NCBI RefSeq assembly: GCF_000344685.1
Contig: NW_006920411.1
Location: 1,038,129 to 1,102,128, forward strand
From: Gloeophyllum trabeum ATCC 11539
Lineage: Eukaryota > Basidiomycota > Agaricomycetes > Gloeophyllales > Gloeophyllaceae
Direction of reading: 5' to 3'
DNA: 64,000 nt
A program made the position numbers and the translations under genes. The notes beneath the pieces are model-generated. The model made no database searches. It worked only from the letters and a program-made list of their open reading frames with translations, and had not been told where the DNA came from. Positions 36,824-47,144 of this stretch are shown here, one piece after another. Position 1 is the first letter of the stretch; every line of letters starts with the position of its first letter.

Positions 36824-36841
36824 GGGGGGTGGGTGGGTGGG
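36824..36841 (+). repeat. G-quadruplex motif
   Basis: Four G-runs separated by single T residues (G6-T-G3-T-G3-T-G3) on the plus strand, about 290 bp past the stop codon of the minus-strand ACT-domain gene. Single-nucleotide loops predict a very stable parallel quadruplex. Sequence seen; folding inferred. Confidence 0.6.
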
Positions 36842-37131
36842 TGAGGTATCGGGAACAACTAGTGGTACAATAGTAGTTGGACAACATATTTTGCGGGTGG
36901 GGTATGATCCAAGATCCAAGAAGGAAATTTTGAGTACAGTTGCGTGCGGCCCGGATATGTACAAGGAAGGTCTTGTCTGAATGGATGCCCGTCGTAACGT
37001 CCATCGTAGCCGGTCGTGGAGGATGTCGTGTCTTGAACTGCGAGTTTTGAGCTATCGGAACTGCCGAGCCAAGGTCATGTCGAGGTAGCGTGGACGACGC
37101 CGACACCGCGAGATCTGAATCCAACGCAACC

Positions 37132-38972
37132 CTAACAGCTCCGCAACAGCGCCTGAGCACGCTTAGCATTGCTTTTATCGAGCTAGGAAAGGCGGGTTGA
37201 GAACGTTAGACTACAGTCACGTTCGAATGGTCGCCGGACAACACGCACCAGCAAATTAGCACTCATGAAAGTACTGCTATACATGTGGTTCACGCCATTC
37301 TCATCCAACACCCTTGAGAATCGGTTCACCAGGCCATGCTTGTCGAGCCCGTATTTCCTCAAGTCGATCTGGAGGCATTTCATGAGAGACGACGCCTCCG
37401 GCGATGCCTGCTCGTCCTCGTCCTCTGCATCCTCAAACGACGGGGGAACAGGATGATCGGCTACGTCCAGCTCTCCGCTGCAGATGACCATGTGCCGTTC
37501 AGGAGCTGGGAACAGCTGCGCAAGGACGCTAACGTCTGTCGTGAGAGACGACGACTCCTGCGTCCGAGTGAACGAGAAGAATGGAATCGGAGCTGTACTG
37601 TCAAAGGGAGATTTAGACGACCTCGGCTTGCGAGGAGAGGCTGCCGGAGGGAGCGAGGAGACGGGGATATGAGGAGTCGAAGTAGGATCCGCGGGTGCAG
37701 TTTCAATATGTTCCGTCTCCAACTCGGCCTTGACATCCCCATCGTCGAGTTCGATTGGACTGGCTATGCACTCTTCCTCCTCAGACGTAGGGGACATGGA
37801 AGACGCCAACGACGACTCAGATACAGAGTGGTTCCTATTCCTGGTCCCGAAATAAGGCTCGTCGTCCTCATCTTCGTCAGATGACGAGCTGTCTGCGGGA
37901 GAGGATGTTGGCGAGGGCGATTCAGAGTCCTGCAAACGACCGTGGAGCTTCAGCGCGCGCTTCGCCTCCTCGGAGACAGACTTCCGAGCGACGACGCCGG
38001 GTATCAGATCCGGGTACGCGACGAGCTTCACTATCTTGAGCGTCCACGTCTCTGCAGCATCGTCAGCTAAGCCGACACATGTTAAGTCTGGGTCCAGGAT
38101 CTGCACGTCGGTCGCTGCAGGGGAGTGCGATGATGTGCGGCTGGCGGGAGGGGGTCGAGAGGGTACGGAAGTCGGCTCTGGGGAGAGAGGGTTCAGCGGC
38201 GAGAGCGAAGCAGCAGGTGAAATGGACGGGGAGGTGGACGGATGTCTGTCCCTGATCAGGGAGGCCATACTGCGCAGTGAGGCATCCGTGCTGCTTCTTG
38301 TCCTCGTGAGGACGGCACCGGTACCACTGCGGATCAAGTCACCCATTGGTCGATCCTCGTTGAAGTCGTCGGCTTCATCCCCGTCGTCATCGCGGCCCGT
38401 GGGGCTGACGATAGGGCTCATGCCATTGGTGAGGTTCTCGGTATCCTCGGTGTAGAGGTCAAAGCCTGAACCGCTCAGGAGGCGCATCACTGTTTTGATT
38501 CGGGACGACCGAACAAGGAGAAAGTCGGAGGTATAGGACGACTGATAAAGGATGGAGATTCCAGCGGACGCCAGGGGTCGCGAGAGCTCGTGTACCCGAG
38601 CACCTGAGTTGTCTGGGGTTGACCGTAGGTATAGTTTGACTCTGACTAGACCGAGACGGACGCACCAGAGTCAGAGTGAGAGTCGATCTGCAGGACACTC
38701 CATGGCTCCTCCGACACCTCGATGTCCTCCAGTGCCCTGGTCTTCCGTGACCTCCTCCTGACCGAGGAGAAGTCCGCGTTCATGCTCCAGTCCCCGAAAA
38801 GACTGAGCTCAATGTCATTACAAGTAACGTTGAGGTATATAGGGTTCGGCTTGAGCAGCTGCTTGACGACGGGGTGGGTATAGTCGGCGAGTCTCGAGCG
38901 GGGGATGTGTACGAGCGCGAGCTGGACGGGGAGGAGGGATATGGTGACCTGCATAGGGTCGTTCGGGGACAT
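37132..38972 (-). CDS. ACT-domain protein related to CASTOR/GATS
   Basis: Exons: 38972-38666, 38612-37249, 37182-37132, giving 573 aa. In animals CASTOR1 senses arginine for TORC1. Fungal relatives carry the same ACT_7-type domains, but their ligand is not established. N-terminal block: MQVTISLLPVQLALVHIPRSRL, WSVLQIDSHSDSD. First ACT domain: NSGARVHELSRPLASAGISILYQSSYTSDFLLVR. An insert of about 280 residues, Ser/Pro/Glu-rich, then precedes the second half: PIPFFSFTRTQESSSLTTDVSVLAQLFP, LMKCLQIDLRKYGLDKHGLVNRFSRVL and MYSSTFMSANLLV. A 17-codon last exon (LDKSNAKRAQALLRSC) completes the final helix. The joins are confirmed by the CASTOR-like order of strands and helices. Confidence 0.82.
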
Positions 38973-39193
38973 GACGGGAGAGGGAGGGAGGGCAGCCCGA
39001 AGGCGACGGGAGGGGGAATATGTACGAAAGGAAGAAAATGATAAATAAAAGAAAACTCAGGGGGACTTTGAAGGAAAACATCAATTCTGAACGCGATCGG
39101 CCACCCACAACAGGGTCCCATCAAGAAGCCGGCCCGACGCCCGGCGACGTCACTAGAGCGGTCTATTATGGACACTACAAATCCACCGTAGAC

Positions 39194-39242
39194 CCCACTA
39201 GTCGCGACTATAGTGGGACTATAGAACCGTCTAGTCCCACTA
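39194..39242. repeat. Cluster of interlocking inverted repeats upstream of the ACT-domain gene
   Basis: CCCACTA (39194-39200), the palindrome GTCGCGAC (39201-39208), TAGTGGGACTA (39211-39221) and its perfect reverse complement TAGTCCCACTA (39232-39242, 10-nt loop). The first and third elements also pair, so two alternative hairpins compete. It lies 220-270 bp upstream of the ATG at 38972 and could be a dimeric regulator site (inference). Confidence 0.5.
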
Positions 39243-40221
39243 CAACGTTGTCAGCCCTTCACACCAATTCAATCACTTGTCTATGTCTCGTGTACCCCCT
39301 CGTTGTCTCTGCGTTTCCCTCGTTAACGGTACCCTACATCCTGCATTCTCCGTATCGTTCCCACTCTTCTTCCGCCGGATTTTACGTCTGTTCTCTCGGT
39401 TCCTCGCTCTGCCCTCCAAGGGAACCAGCATACGTATCGATGGTGACTTTCGTCGGCGGATCATTCCAATCGCGTCCATTTGAGCCCCTTTTGCGGTCTC
39501 CCGGCCGTCTTCTTGTCCTTTCGAGTCACCCACCAAGACTCCCATCATCAGACATTCCTCCTCCCGTGTTATCTCGATCTTTCCTATGGTCGCCTGCCGC
39601 AGTTATCTCTCCTTCGGCATTGGGGACCCCAGATACTTTATGTCCTAATAGCTACAAAGAGACTCGACGGACGGTTCTCTTGCTAAACCATGACCGCGTA
39701 ACCCGATTTGTTGACGCAATCGAGTATACTTGGCCATGGTGTCTGACCCCTCCCTCTCCCTCGAGGGGGGAGATGGGTGAGGCAGGCCTGTGGCACTATG
39801 ATCGCGGCAAGTACTAGTAAAGTCAGAGTGGTCTGGCCGTGGGCTGTCTGCGCATTCTGACTGACGATACGGTGACTCGGCTTGACTCAAATGGCATTAT
39901 TGACGGGCTTCCTTGATTCCAGCAGCATGTGGATGACCATTGACGGTGAGCACGTTGGTGATGCACGTCGAGGACACGGTCCAGAACGCATGTATAATCG
40001 GCGCCCAAAGCCCATCTTTCTCCCCTACAGCCACGGCTTCAAGCTTCACTTGGGGATTCTCGGCGCTGCGCGGCACGCCAGGGAACGATTCCCCTGTGAG
40101 GTAGAAAGTAAATATGTCTATCACCCTCCAGGCTGTATTGTACTAGGCGCTGCGCGGCATGCACGACTAAATTCACTATTTGTATCATACATCGACTGCG
40201 ATGTCCACTTGGTGCTCGTTC

Positions 40222-40244
40222 GCTGCCAGTCTCCGACTGGCAGC
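40222..40244. repeat. Perfect hairpin, 10-bp stem and 3-nt loop
   Basis: GCTGCCAGTC-TCC-GACTGGCAGC. No U-run follows on either strand, so it does not look like a bacterial-type terminator. No coding context recognised. Confidence 0.5.
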
Positions 40245-42854
40245 TCTCTCGCACCCCTTGTGTGGACCACAAAATGAACATTACAGCTAACAACAAAATG
40301 ATAGATATTCCTCTGAATTTACAGGATGGAGTCTCGGTGACATAGAAGGTCCCTGTCAACACGAATATGATAGCGTGGACCGGTCTCCCAGTCCACATCC
40401 CCGGCCATGTCCGTGCTCCAACTTCCAAGCATGGCGTCCTACCGTATTTGGTGTCTTCTCTATCATCCGTACTCCATCCCAGAATTTCTGCGAGTCTATC
40501 GTTTTGTCGTTAGCTGTAACCAACCGGTCCCAAAAGTAGTGCTACTCAATTGCTTATAGATATGTCAAAATGTCATACTTTCACCCAGATCTGAATGTTC
40601 CATGGGCAGAAAATACAATACTTACATGGCTATACACATTTTACATTAGGAGCAGGCCGCCGCACGCGTCAGACATACCGATCGCCACATAGACAGGAAA
40701 AGAAATTGTGGCCGGGGGAGTCTCCCTTTGGAGAAATAGCCCCTGTTGATAGGTACCACCAGGCACGCCAGAGAGTGCTATCCACTGAAGATACTACCGA
40801 TTCTTGGGGAATCGGAAAGCCGGTGGGTGGGAAAGGTGGGACTAACCGCACCAGGTCCATGACACCGTCGCGATCCCTGGGGTCCCACATGCGATCCTTT
40901 GCAAGAATTCATTTCGCATGTTAGACTCGTTCCGGTGCCACAACCAGATCATAATCACGCCTATCCTCGTTATTCTTGGTTCAGTGCTGCAATAGCGTAC
41001 TGGAGATCACTAGTGGGACATGGCTCCCGTACGGGTTTACCTTCACCTTCCGGCTTCGTTTCCATCCTGCTAGAAGATCCAGAATTCAGAATCTTAGGAA
41101 TGACGTGGAACTCCTCGGATGCTGCCTTTTCTTTCCCCACCTTGGTGCGAAAAGACAGCCCATCAACGCCACCCGAGTCGCGCTCCAGCTGACCCTTCAA
41201 TCAGGGCTAATGCCATGCCTGCAACCGTGCAACAGCGTAAGTGGACGCTAGTCAATGATGCTACACCAGAAACACTCGCTCGATAAGGAACTCGCGGAAG
41301 CCGGCGGTATCGCCAACCGGAGGCATACCCAAGTCTTCTCCCTGTCGTTCTCCCCTTCTCCCTCCTCATATTGGGTTAGGCCAGGTTACGCCGATGATGC
41401 TCCTGGTATCTCAGTCTGCATCCTGGGCTTCCCTGTCCGCTGACGCTGGTCCGATGACTTCAGCTGCTTCTGCTACTACGCTAGGAAGGAAGCAACCACA
41501 AGCTCTCAGAGGCTCCTGGACATCGGCGTACCGCGAACGGTGGAACGTGCATACGGAACGCCACGCCGGCCGTATGGCGCAGACTGGGACTATGCAGGAA
41601 TAGGAATCGTGGCGCCGGGAGGCTAACCTCGGCGGGTTCTGATCCCGTCTTTTTCAGCAGCTATCGAGCCGGGGGCTTTCGCTGGAGATCCAGATGGACA
41701 AGGCCCTGGTCTACGGGCCATATTTTCCCCAGCGGTATTTTTGTTCATAGCGCAGGCTCCGCTTATTTTGCGTAGTCGCCACGATCAGACATGGCTAATA
41801 TCGGGTGCAATGGCGTCTAAGGTGCACTCGCGGATGGCACTAGCGGCCGTGGGCGCGCAGTCTATCATCCTTGTTAGTACCGAACCATCACTGATGCAGT
41901 GAGAGGCTAGGAGGCGAAGCCTCAACTCAGGTAGAAGCACCCCCAGTCCACTACGCGATAAGGCGAGCGTTCTACGAAATCCCTTTAACCATTATCGGAG
42001 CATCATGTCCTAGCATGGTATCTTCATGTCCTTGTCCTTTCCTTTCCTCTGAGAAACGTCCGCGGAGGAGTTCTACGCGCACGGTGAGGCAATCCTACTT
42101 ACGCCCTTCTTGCAACCACTCTGGCTAGATTCATGTATCAGCTGCCTATAAGGTCAAGGTTCGTACGCTACATCAGCATGATACTCCTCGGCTTGACTTG
42201 AATTAAACCTAGTAATCGCCAGGCAGGAGACGTAATGGCGAACGCGGCTGCTGGATTTGCGGTCTGATTGCCTTTCCAGCAGGCTGTCGCGCCATCCTGC
42301 CGTTGGCCATCATCCTCTGAACCTCCTCGCGACAACGACTGATGTTCGATGCTCGACTCCTAAAGGTGAATACGATCGTGATATGACGCACTCCGAGCGG
42401 GTGAAGACCCTCCCAAGGCTAACGTAACCCCTCATTCCAATGCGATGACTGACGTTAACCATGACTCGGATGCACAGGGCGACTTCTATCCTGTGCGGGA
42501 GCAACAAAAAACCAGCCGGTGCCAAGTAGGAGACGGAAACTACCGTCTATGTTCCTATCGACGTCTATGCCCGTCTGTTCCTAGCGAGCAGATATCTTAC
42601 AGCTCGATGACCGTTATCAGCCTCTGTGACCGTTGACTGACCGAGACAGTGAATTAAATTAGGAACACCGGCAGTACGAGAGAGGTGCGTGATACATAAA
42701 TTATCCTGGAGACTTATGATACTGATACAATACTGTGCGCAGCGTGACGATCGTAATGGTAGACTAATGGAATAATATGTTACAATGCGGAATGCGACCC
42801 CCACCTGAACCCCCGCCCGACTCCTCGACGCCCCCCTCCCCACTCGCAGACACC

Positions 42855-43403
42855 TTACTCGTCATCGTCAGAGTCGACTGGGACTATGCTCACTGTCACA
42901 GGATGCCTGTGCGTTCGTCGGCAGGTCCCCATATCCGCCTGCGGTGTTATCAGCGGAACTTTCCGCGTGCTGTTGCGGTTGCTCTTCCCCCCCTTCGACT
43001 CGACGCGTATCCAACGATCCTCGTCTCGTTTGTGTGGCACATTGTCCCGCGAAGAGAGCCGCCCAGCATCTGGGGTAGTCAGAAGAGTGCGATCTTGGGT
43101 CGGTTTCGAAGGTGGGATGCTGAGGTAAGACGGCGCGGGAGAGGGGGATTGTGCGCGGGTAACAATGATTTGTGGGACGTTTATGCGGCCACCAAACGTT
43201 CGGGTGTCTGAACGACTAGCGGCGCGGATGGTGGGTGTAGCATAGGTAGGTGGTGTACTTCTCTGAGCCTTGCGCGGTATCGGGACGTTGTAGCGAGAGG
43301 GCCCCGCCAAAGGCTGATCGGACTCCTCATATACGTTCTCGGGTATGCACTCCAACCCCCTCCTCATGCTGGGACTGTAGTATGGGCGTCGAGATGGAGA
43401 CAT
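42855..43403 (-). CDS. Hypothetical basic disordered protein, 182 aa
   Basis: Single open frame starting MSPSRRPYYSPSMRRGLE and ending SIVPVDSDDDE. Rich in Arg, Ser, Pro and Thr with a tyrosine-rich beginning. One segment looks structured (DEDRWIRVESKGGKSNRNS, with Trp and alternating charge). No domain was recognised. The acidic tail after a basic body and the constrained codon use favour a real gene. The ATG at 43403 is preferred; the open frame continues upstream without a good start, so a 5' exon is possible. Confidence 0.55.
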   Translation of the reverse strand: MSPSRRPYYSPSMRRGLECIPENVYEESDQPLAGPSRYNVPIPRKAQRSTPPTYATPTIRAASRSDTRTFGGRINVPQIIVTRAQSPSPAPSYLSIPPSKPTQDRTLLTTPDAGRLSSRDNVPHKRDEDRWIRVESKGGKSNRNSTRKVPLITPQADMGTCRRTHRHPVTVSIVPVDSDDDE

Positions 43404-44960
43404 GTGGTACGTCTGAGGGGGAGGTCGTACAGGTGAGCAATCTGACGGCGAGCACAATGCCACGGACAACGCGCAGCGTACATTTAAACGGTGTAGTGTA
43501 CGGGCCTTATATTGCAACTGCCTTGCGATAGCGCAGAATAGGATGGCGGGGTGTGGCGCCATCTGGGTTCGGACGCGTGCATAATATAGTACGTACGATC
43601 GGGATGCTACGGGTGACTCGAAAAGGGCCCGTGTCTTCCAAGTGCGAAACTTACTCTTGTCCGAGTCACCGCCCCGCCACGTTCGGCCCTTTGTATGGGG
43701 GATTGTTCCAGTGCGTACCTCAGCGGTCAGCATTGATCGGGAGATGTAGTCTGTTTATACGACGTCCGATGATCAAGAACATACACTGGCCGGGCTGTGT
43801 TCTGTTCTAGTCTCACTACTGGAGGGCCGTCGACGAATATCGGAGTTATGATCGGAGGTCAGCGGGCTTATCGCCCCTAAGCCCTCTGCATTCGTGCTGC
43901 TCGGCGGCTTGGAATCCAGGAAAGCAGGCCCAAGTCCGCGTCTTGTCTCGTCCCACCCCTTGGCCCCATCATGTTTATGATTAATCCATGATATCATGAT
44001 CATCCCCCACCGCCGCATCCACAACTTTGAGCGGGACAACTTTGGATGATGAGCAAGAAAGGTACTGGATGCACGCGATGCTGTGTCATCCTGGACCAAC
44101 AGGAGGGTGCAGCCACAACGGGACCTGTCAAAACTGTCGATATCCCGCTGTATTCGAGCCATCCCAGTCAGCCATCAGTATGACATATATAGCCTCGGAG
44201 GTATACCGTAGCACACGATTGGAGGGTTGGCACGTCCCGCGACGGTGACCCTTTGACACGCTCACTCATCATGGATCAAGCCCTGGCGCACGATGAGTGA
44301 GCGTGCTATAAGGATTCCCGGTCCGGCGACGCAGCGTTTTATTATGTCCAGAGTCAACCTTGCATTGGCAACGGGAACGGCGAGGAGCAGCGGTCTGGAG
44401 TGCGCAGAACGTCCCGAAGCCAAGTCTGAGGTCAGAAAAGCAAACTTCGCAGCTATGCAGACGGCAAGGATGGACGCTGGCGTCTCCTTTTACGTGTAGC
44501 AGCATTTAGCGTTCGTTTTGACTGGCCCATGACCTATCCTTATGAGCTCTCGGCAGATAGGACGGGGAAGGTCGAGAACAATCAAAGCAATGGGCTAGGC
44601 AGCAATCGTCGGGCAGGTTGCGACTCCTCTCAAGAGCAACTTGAAGGTTTCGGCAGCGACTACATATCTTCGGCATGTACGAGTACCAATGAATACGTTT
44701 GCCTGGAGGGATCTTAGTGACAACCAGCACCGAGCGGGAAGCGCGGCATCTTGCGAACGTCGAGGTAGGTGAGTGTGCAAACCATCGACGGCAACCATAA
44801 AAGTCACGATCAGGAATCTGCAATTCGCTCCGGAATGTGGCTTTCAGACTAGTAGCCGTGTTCAGTGCCGTGTCCTCCACTAGGCGCGAAAAGTCGCATT
44901 TTACCGATACCCAAACGAATGTAATCCACAAGCACGCAGACGTACAACGACACTTTGCAC
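43404..44960. other. 1.6-kb stretch without a confident gene
   Basis: Contains a 129-codon minus-strand open frame (44162-43773) without recognisable features and a 14-bp inverted repeat at 44257-44305. No other element seen. Confidence 0.4.
44257..44305. repeat. Perfect 14-bp inverted repeat with 21-nt spacer
   Basis: CACGCTCACTCATC (44257-44270) and GATGAGTGAGCGTG (44292-44305). The TGAGTGA core resembles extended bZIP/AP-1-like half-sites, but no neighbouring gene start explains it. Confidence 0.5.
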
Positions 44961-46485
44961 TCACAGCCCCCTCTTCTCCCCCTTCCCCTCCTCCGGCCTC
45001 CGGCCGCTCACCTTCACGAACCCGCTCATCGCCCAATCCGCGCCCGTCACCCACTTGCAAAACGCCCACCCAAAGCTCGGCAGCGTCTCCCGCGCCACCC
45101 CGACAAAGTTGACGTACCACGGCAGGCAGAGCGTGACGCTGTGCTGCTCGTCGAGCGCGCGGATGACGGCCTTGGCGACGTCGACGGGGTGCAGCGAGGG
45201 GAAGAGGAAGTGGTAGAGGAAGGGCAGGCGCGCGAGCGGGGATTGCGGCGGCGGGAGGCGCGTGGTGGAGAAGAGCGGGGTGTGGGTGTGTCCCAGGAGG
45301 AGGAGGGTGGTGCGCACGGAGGGCGCGGCGTAGTGGGTGTCGAGCTCGGCGCGGAGGGAGGCGTGGAGGGTCTGCAGCGCGGCTTTGGAGGCAGAGTAGT
45401 CGGCTTTGGAGGGGGCGGGGTTAATGTTTATAGTTATGATTAGAGGGAGGAGAGGGGGACGTACACATTTGGGCGCAGCCGACTTGGGACATGACGGAGG
45501 AGACGGTGACGACGTGCCCTTTCTTTTGCTTGATCATTTCCGGGAGGAAGGCCTTGAGCGTCCAGAAGTGGGCGAGGACGTTGGTGTCGAAGGTTCTAAG
45601 AGCACAGGGAATAATATAGCGAGAATCTTTCAGGGGCACTGCGACTTTACTCACTGCTTGATATCCTCCGGACTGAGATCAAGGATGAGTTTGCCCTGGA
45701 CAACGCCTGCGTTGTTGATGAGGATGGTCGGGTGGCCCAGCTTGTGCACTCGGTCGTCAGGCTTAGCGTTCTGGAACTCGTCGAGGGCAACGCACCTCTT
45801 CGATAACTTTCTTCGATACGGCTTCCACCTCGTCCCATTTGGATACGTCGCATTTGTAGAAGGCGATGTTATCTGCGACGGTGTTGGCACGGGACAAATG
45901 CGCAGTCTAGGTTAGCAGCACGCACAGTTCTCGGTGACGATTGGCTTGACGTCGAGGACTACGACGGTGACGTTTCGCACAGCGAGCGTGTTGGCGATGA
46001 GCTCGCCGATACCGGATGCACCTGATACAATGGTAAGTCACAGACAACGGTGAGGCTTATAACGACCGTACCTCCAGTGATGACGACAAGCTGCTCACTC
46101 CAGTCGAGGGGCGCGGGGGCGAAGAACAGACTCGCGTTGTTGGCATACAGACGGGAGTACCATTTCACGAACCCTACGTTGTATTAGTGAAACTGACCTG
46201 ATGCAGTTGCGGAGTACATACAGAATAGCGCTACTGCGAGACAGTAGGCTGTCGAGGAAACGATGATGGTGCCAGAGGGGCTGTATCCCAAGGACCAGTA
46301 GAAGATGGGGATGAATGTGAGGAAGAAGGGACCTGCAGGCGCATGTGTCAGCGCGGACGCATGCATTGCATACGCTAGCGAGCCATACCGAAGAGGGTGT
46401 GCGAAAGCACTTTGACGACGAGGTCGATGTTGAGCGTGTCCCAGACCGGCGACGGCTCCGACGGCGGCTGGCGCGAGGCTTCCAT
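44961..46485 (-). CDS. Membrane-anchored short-chain dehydrogenase (RDH/SDR16C-like)
   Basis: NAD(P)-dependent oxidoreductase of the classical SDR fold. Exons: 46485-46389, 46332-46222, 46173-46072, 46021-45926, 45872-45796, 45740-45655, 45595-45465, 45403-44961, giving 380 aa. Two hydrophobic segments near the N-terminus (PFFLTFIPIFYWSLGY and TIIVSSTAYCLAVALF) anchor it, probably in the ER or lipid droplets. Cofactor motif TGGASGIGEL, the NNAG motif (INNAGVVQGK), catalytic Ser in VTVSSVMSQ and YxxxK (YSASK) are all present. The SDR16C-type part continues as LPEMIKQKKGHVVTV and ends LPWYVNFVGVARETLP. Candidate substrates are lipid-derived alcohols or ketones (family inference). The last exon is markedly GC-rich compared with the others. 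Confidence 0.9.
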
Positions 46486-47144
46486 GTTGGATGAGGTGCA
46501 AGGGTTCGAAACGAGGGCCGGCCTCGAGGATACGTGTCAGAGATTGTGAACAGTGCGAAACTAGTCTCAGACAAGCATGCATCCCGCCTCTTGCCATATC
46601 GGGCAGGCGTCGGGTTTGCCGCATCTGCCGCCGGCAACAGCCGCGGGATTCTCGCAGCTCCACTCCGCCAACAGCTTCATATCAACTTTGCTTCCAGCCT
46701 CGCTGCACAGGGCCACACATCAGACTGGACGAGCTAATACAGATGATATATATGCGACAATCTGCCGCAACTGTCAGCACGCGAAATGGGGCACAGTCTC
46801 ATGGATCGCTCTGCTTGCTGCCGTCTCACGGCAGGCCGCATTCGACGACGACGTTTGTCTGACAGTTTCTGGCGTCGGCCGCCTGCATCGGTGAGCGCCA
46901 ACTTGAACGAGGATGCCAGGCTGCCGAAAGCAGAAGCCGGAATGCCATTCTGAGCGAAAGAAGACGCGGTAGTGACATACCGCCAGTTCCCTTGCCTTCC
47001 GCTTTCTCTCGCCCCCCTGCGGATCTCGAATCCGGCGCACTGCGCGCTGCATTCGTCTGCCGCCACCCTCGCCGATCGGCACTTACAACAACGTTCGAAC
47101 TCGCCCGTCCTTTGCGCTTGCCTCTCCCTTTCATCTCCTGCCCA
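46486..47144. promoter_or_regulatory. Divergent promoter region, about 660 bp
   Basis: Lies between the SDR gene (minus) and the large disordered protein (plus). No TATA box or clear repeat. Short open frames on both strands are without motif. Confidence 0.4.

Larger units (their letters stand above)
35062..37131. other. 2.1-kb stretch without a confident gene
   Basis: Upstream of haspin and downstream of the ACT-domain gene. Holds a weak two-exon candidate (35391-35583) and a G-run array (36824-36841), both listed separately. Other open frames (for example minus strand 35.7-36.15 kb) show no motif. Confidence 0.45.
38973..42854. other. 3.9-kb gene-poor stretch
   Basis: Promoter side of the ACT-domain gene followed by about 3.5 kb without a supported gene. 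It holds inverted-repeat clusters at 39194-39242 and 40222-40244, listed separately. A 14-bp GC-rich direct repeat (GGCGCTGCGCGGCA) occurs near 40063 and 40147. A long open frame on the plus strand (from about 39440) and open frames on the minus strand near 39.9-40.4 and 40.7-41.2 kb have no motif and no consistent exon chain. They may be decayed genes. Confidence 0.45.

Noticed and set aside
39020..39817. 265-codon open frame on the plus strand
   Set aside because: No motif, Ser/Pro/Leu-biased, overlaps promoter hairpins of the ACT-domain gene and has no homology that I recognise.
40669..41200. Minus-strand open frames suggestive of a protein (VPPFPPTGFPIP, SDLQYAIAALNQ)
   Set aside because: Splice phases do not join them, and no family was recognised. 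Possibly decayed sequence.
41610..41660. tRNA-like box B (GGGTTCTGATCCC) followed by a T run
   Set aside because: No box A at the right distance and no cloverleaf; the box B is not canonical GGTTCGANNCC.
44961..45443. GC-rich open frames on the plus strand
   Set aside because: Antisense shadows of the last SDR exon.
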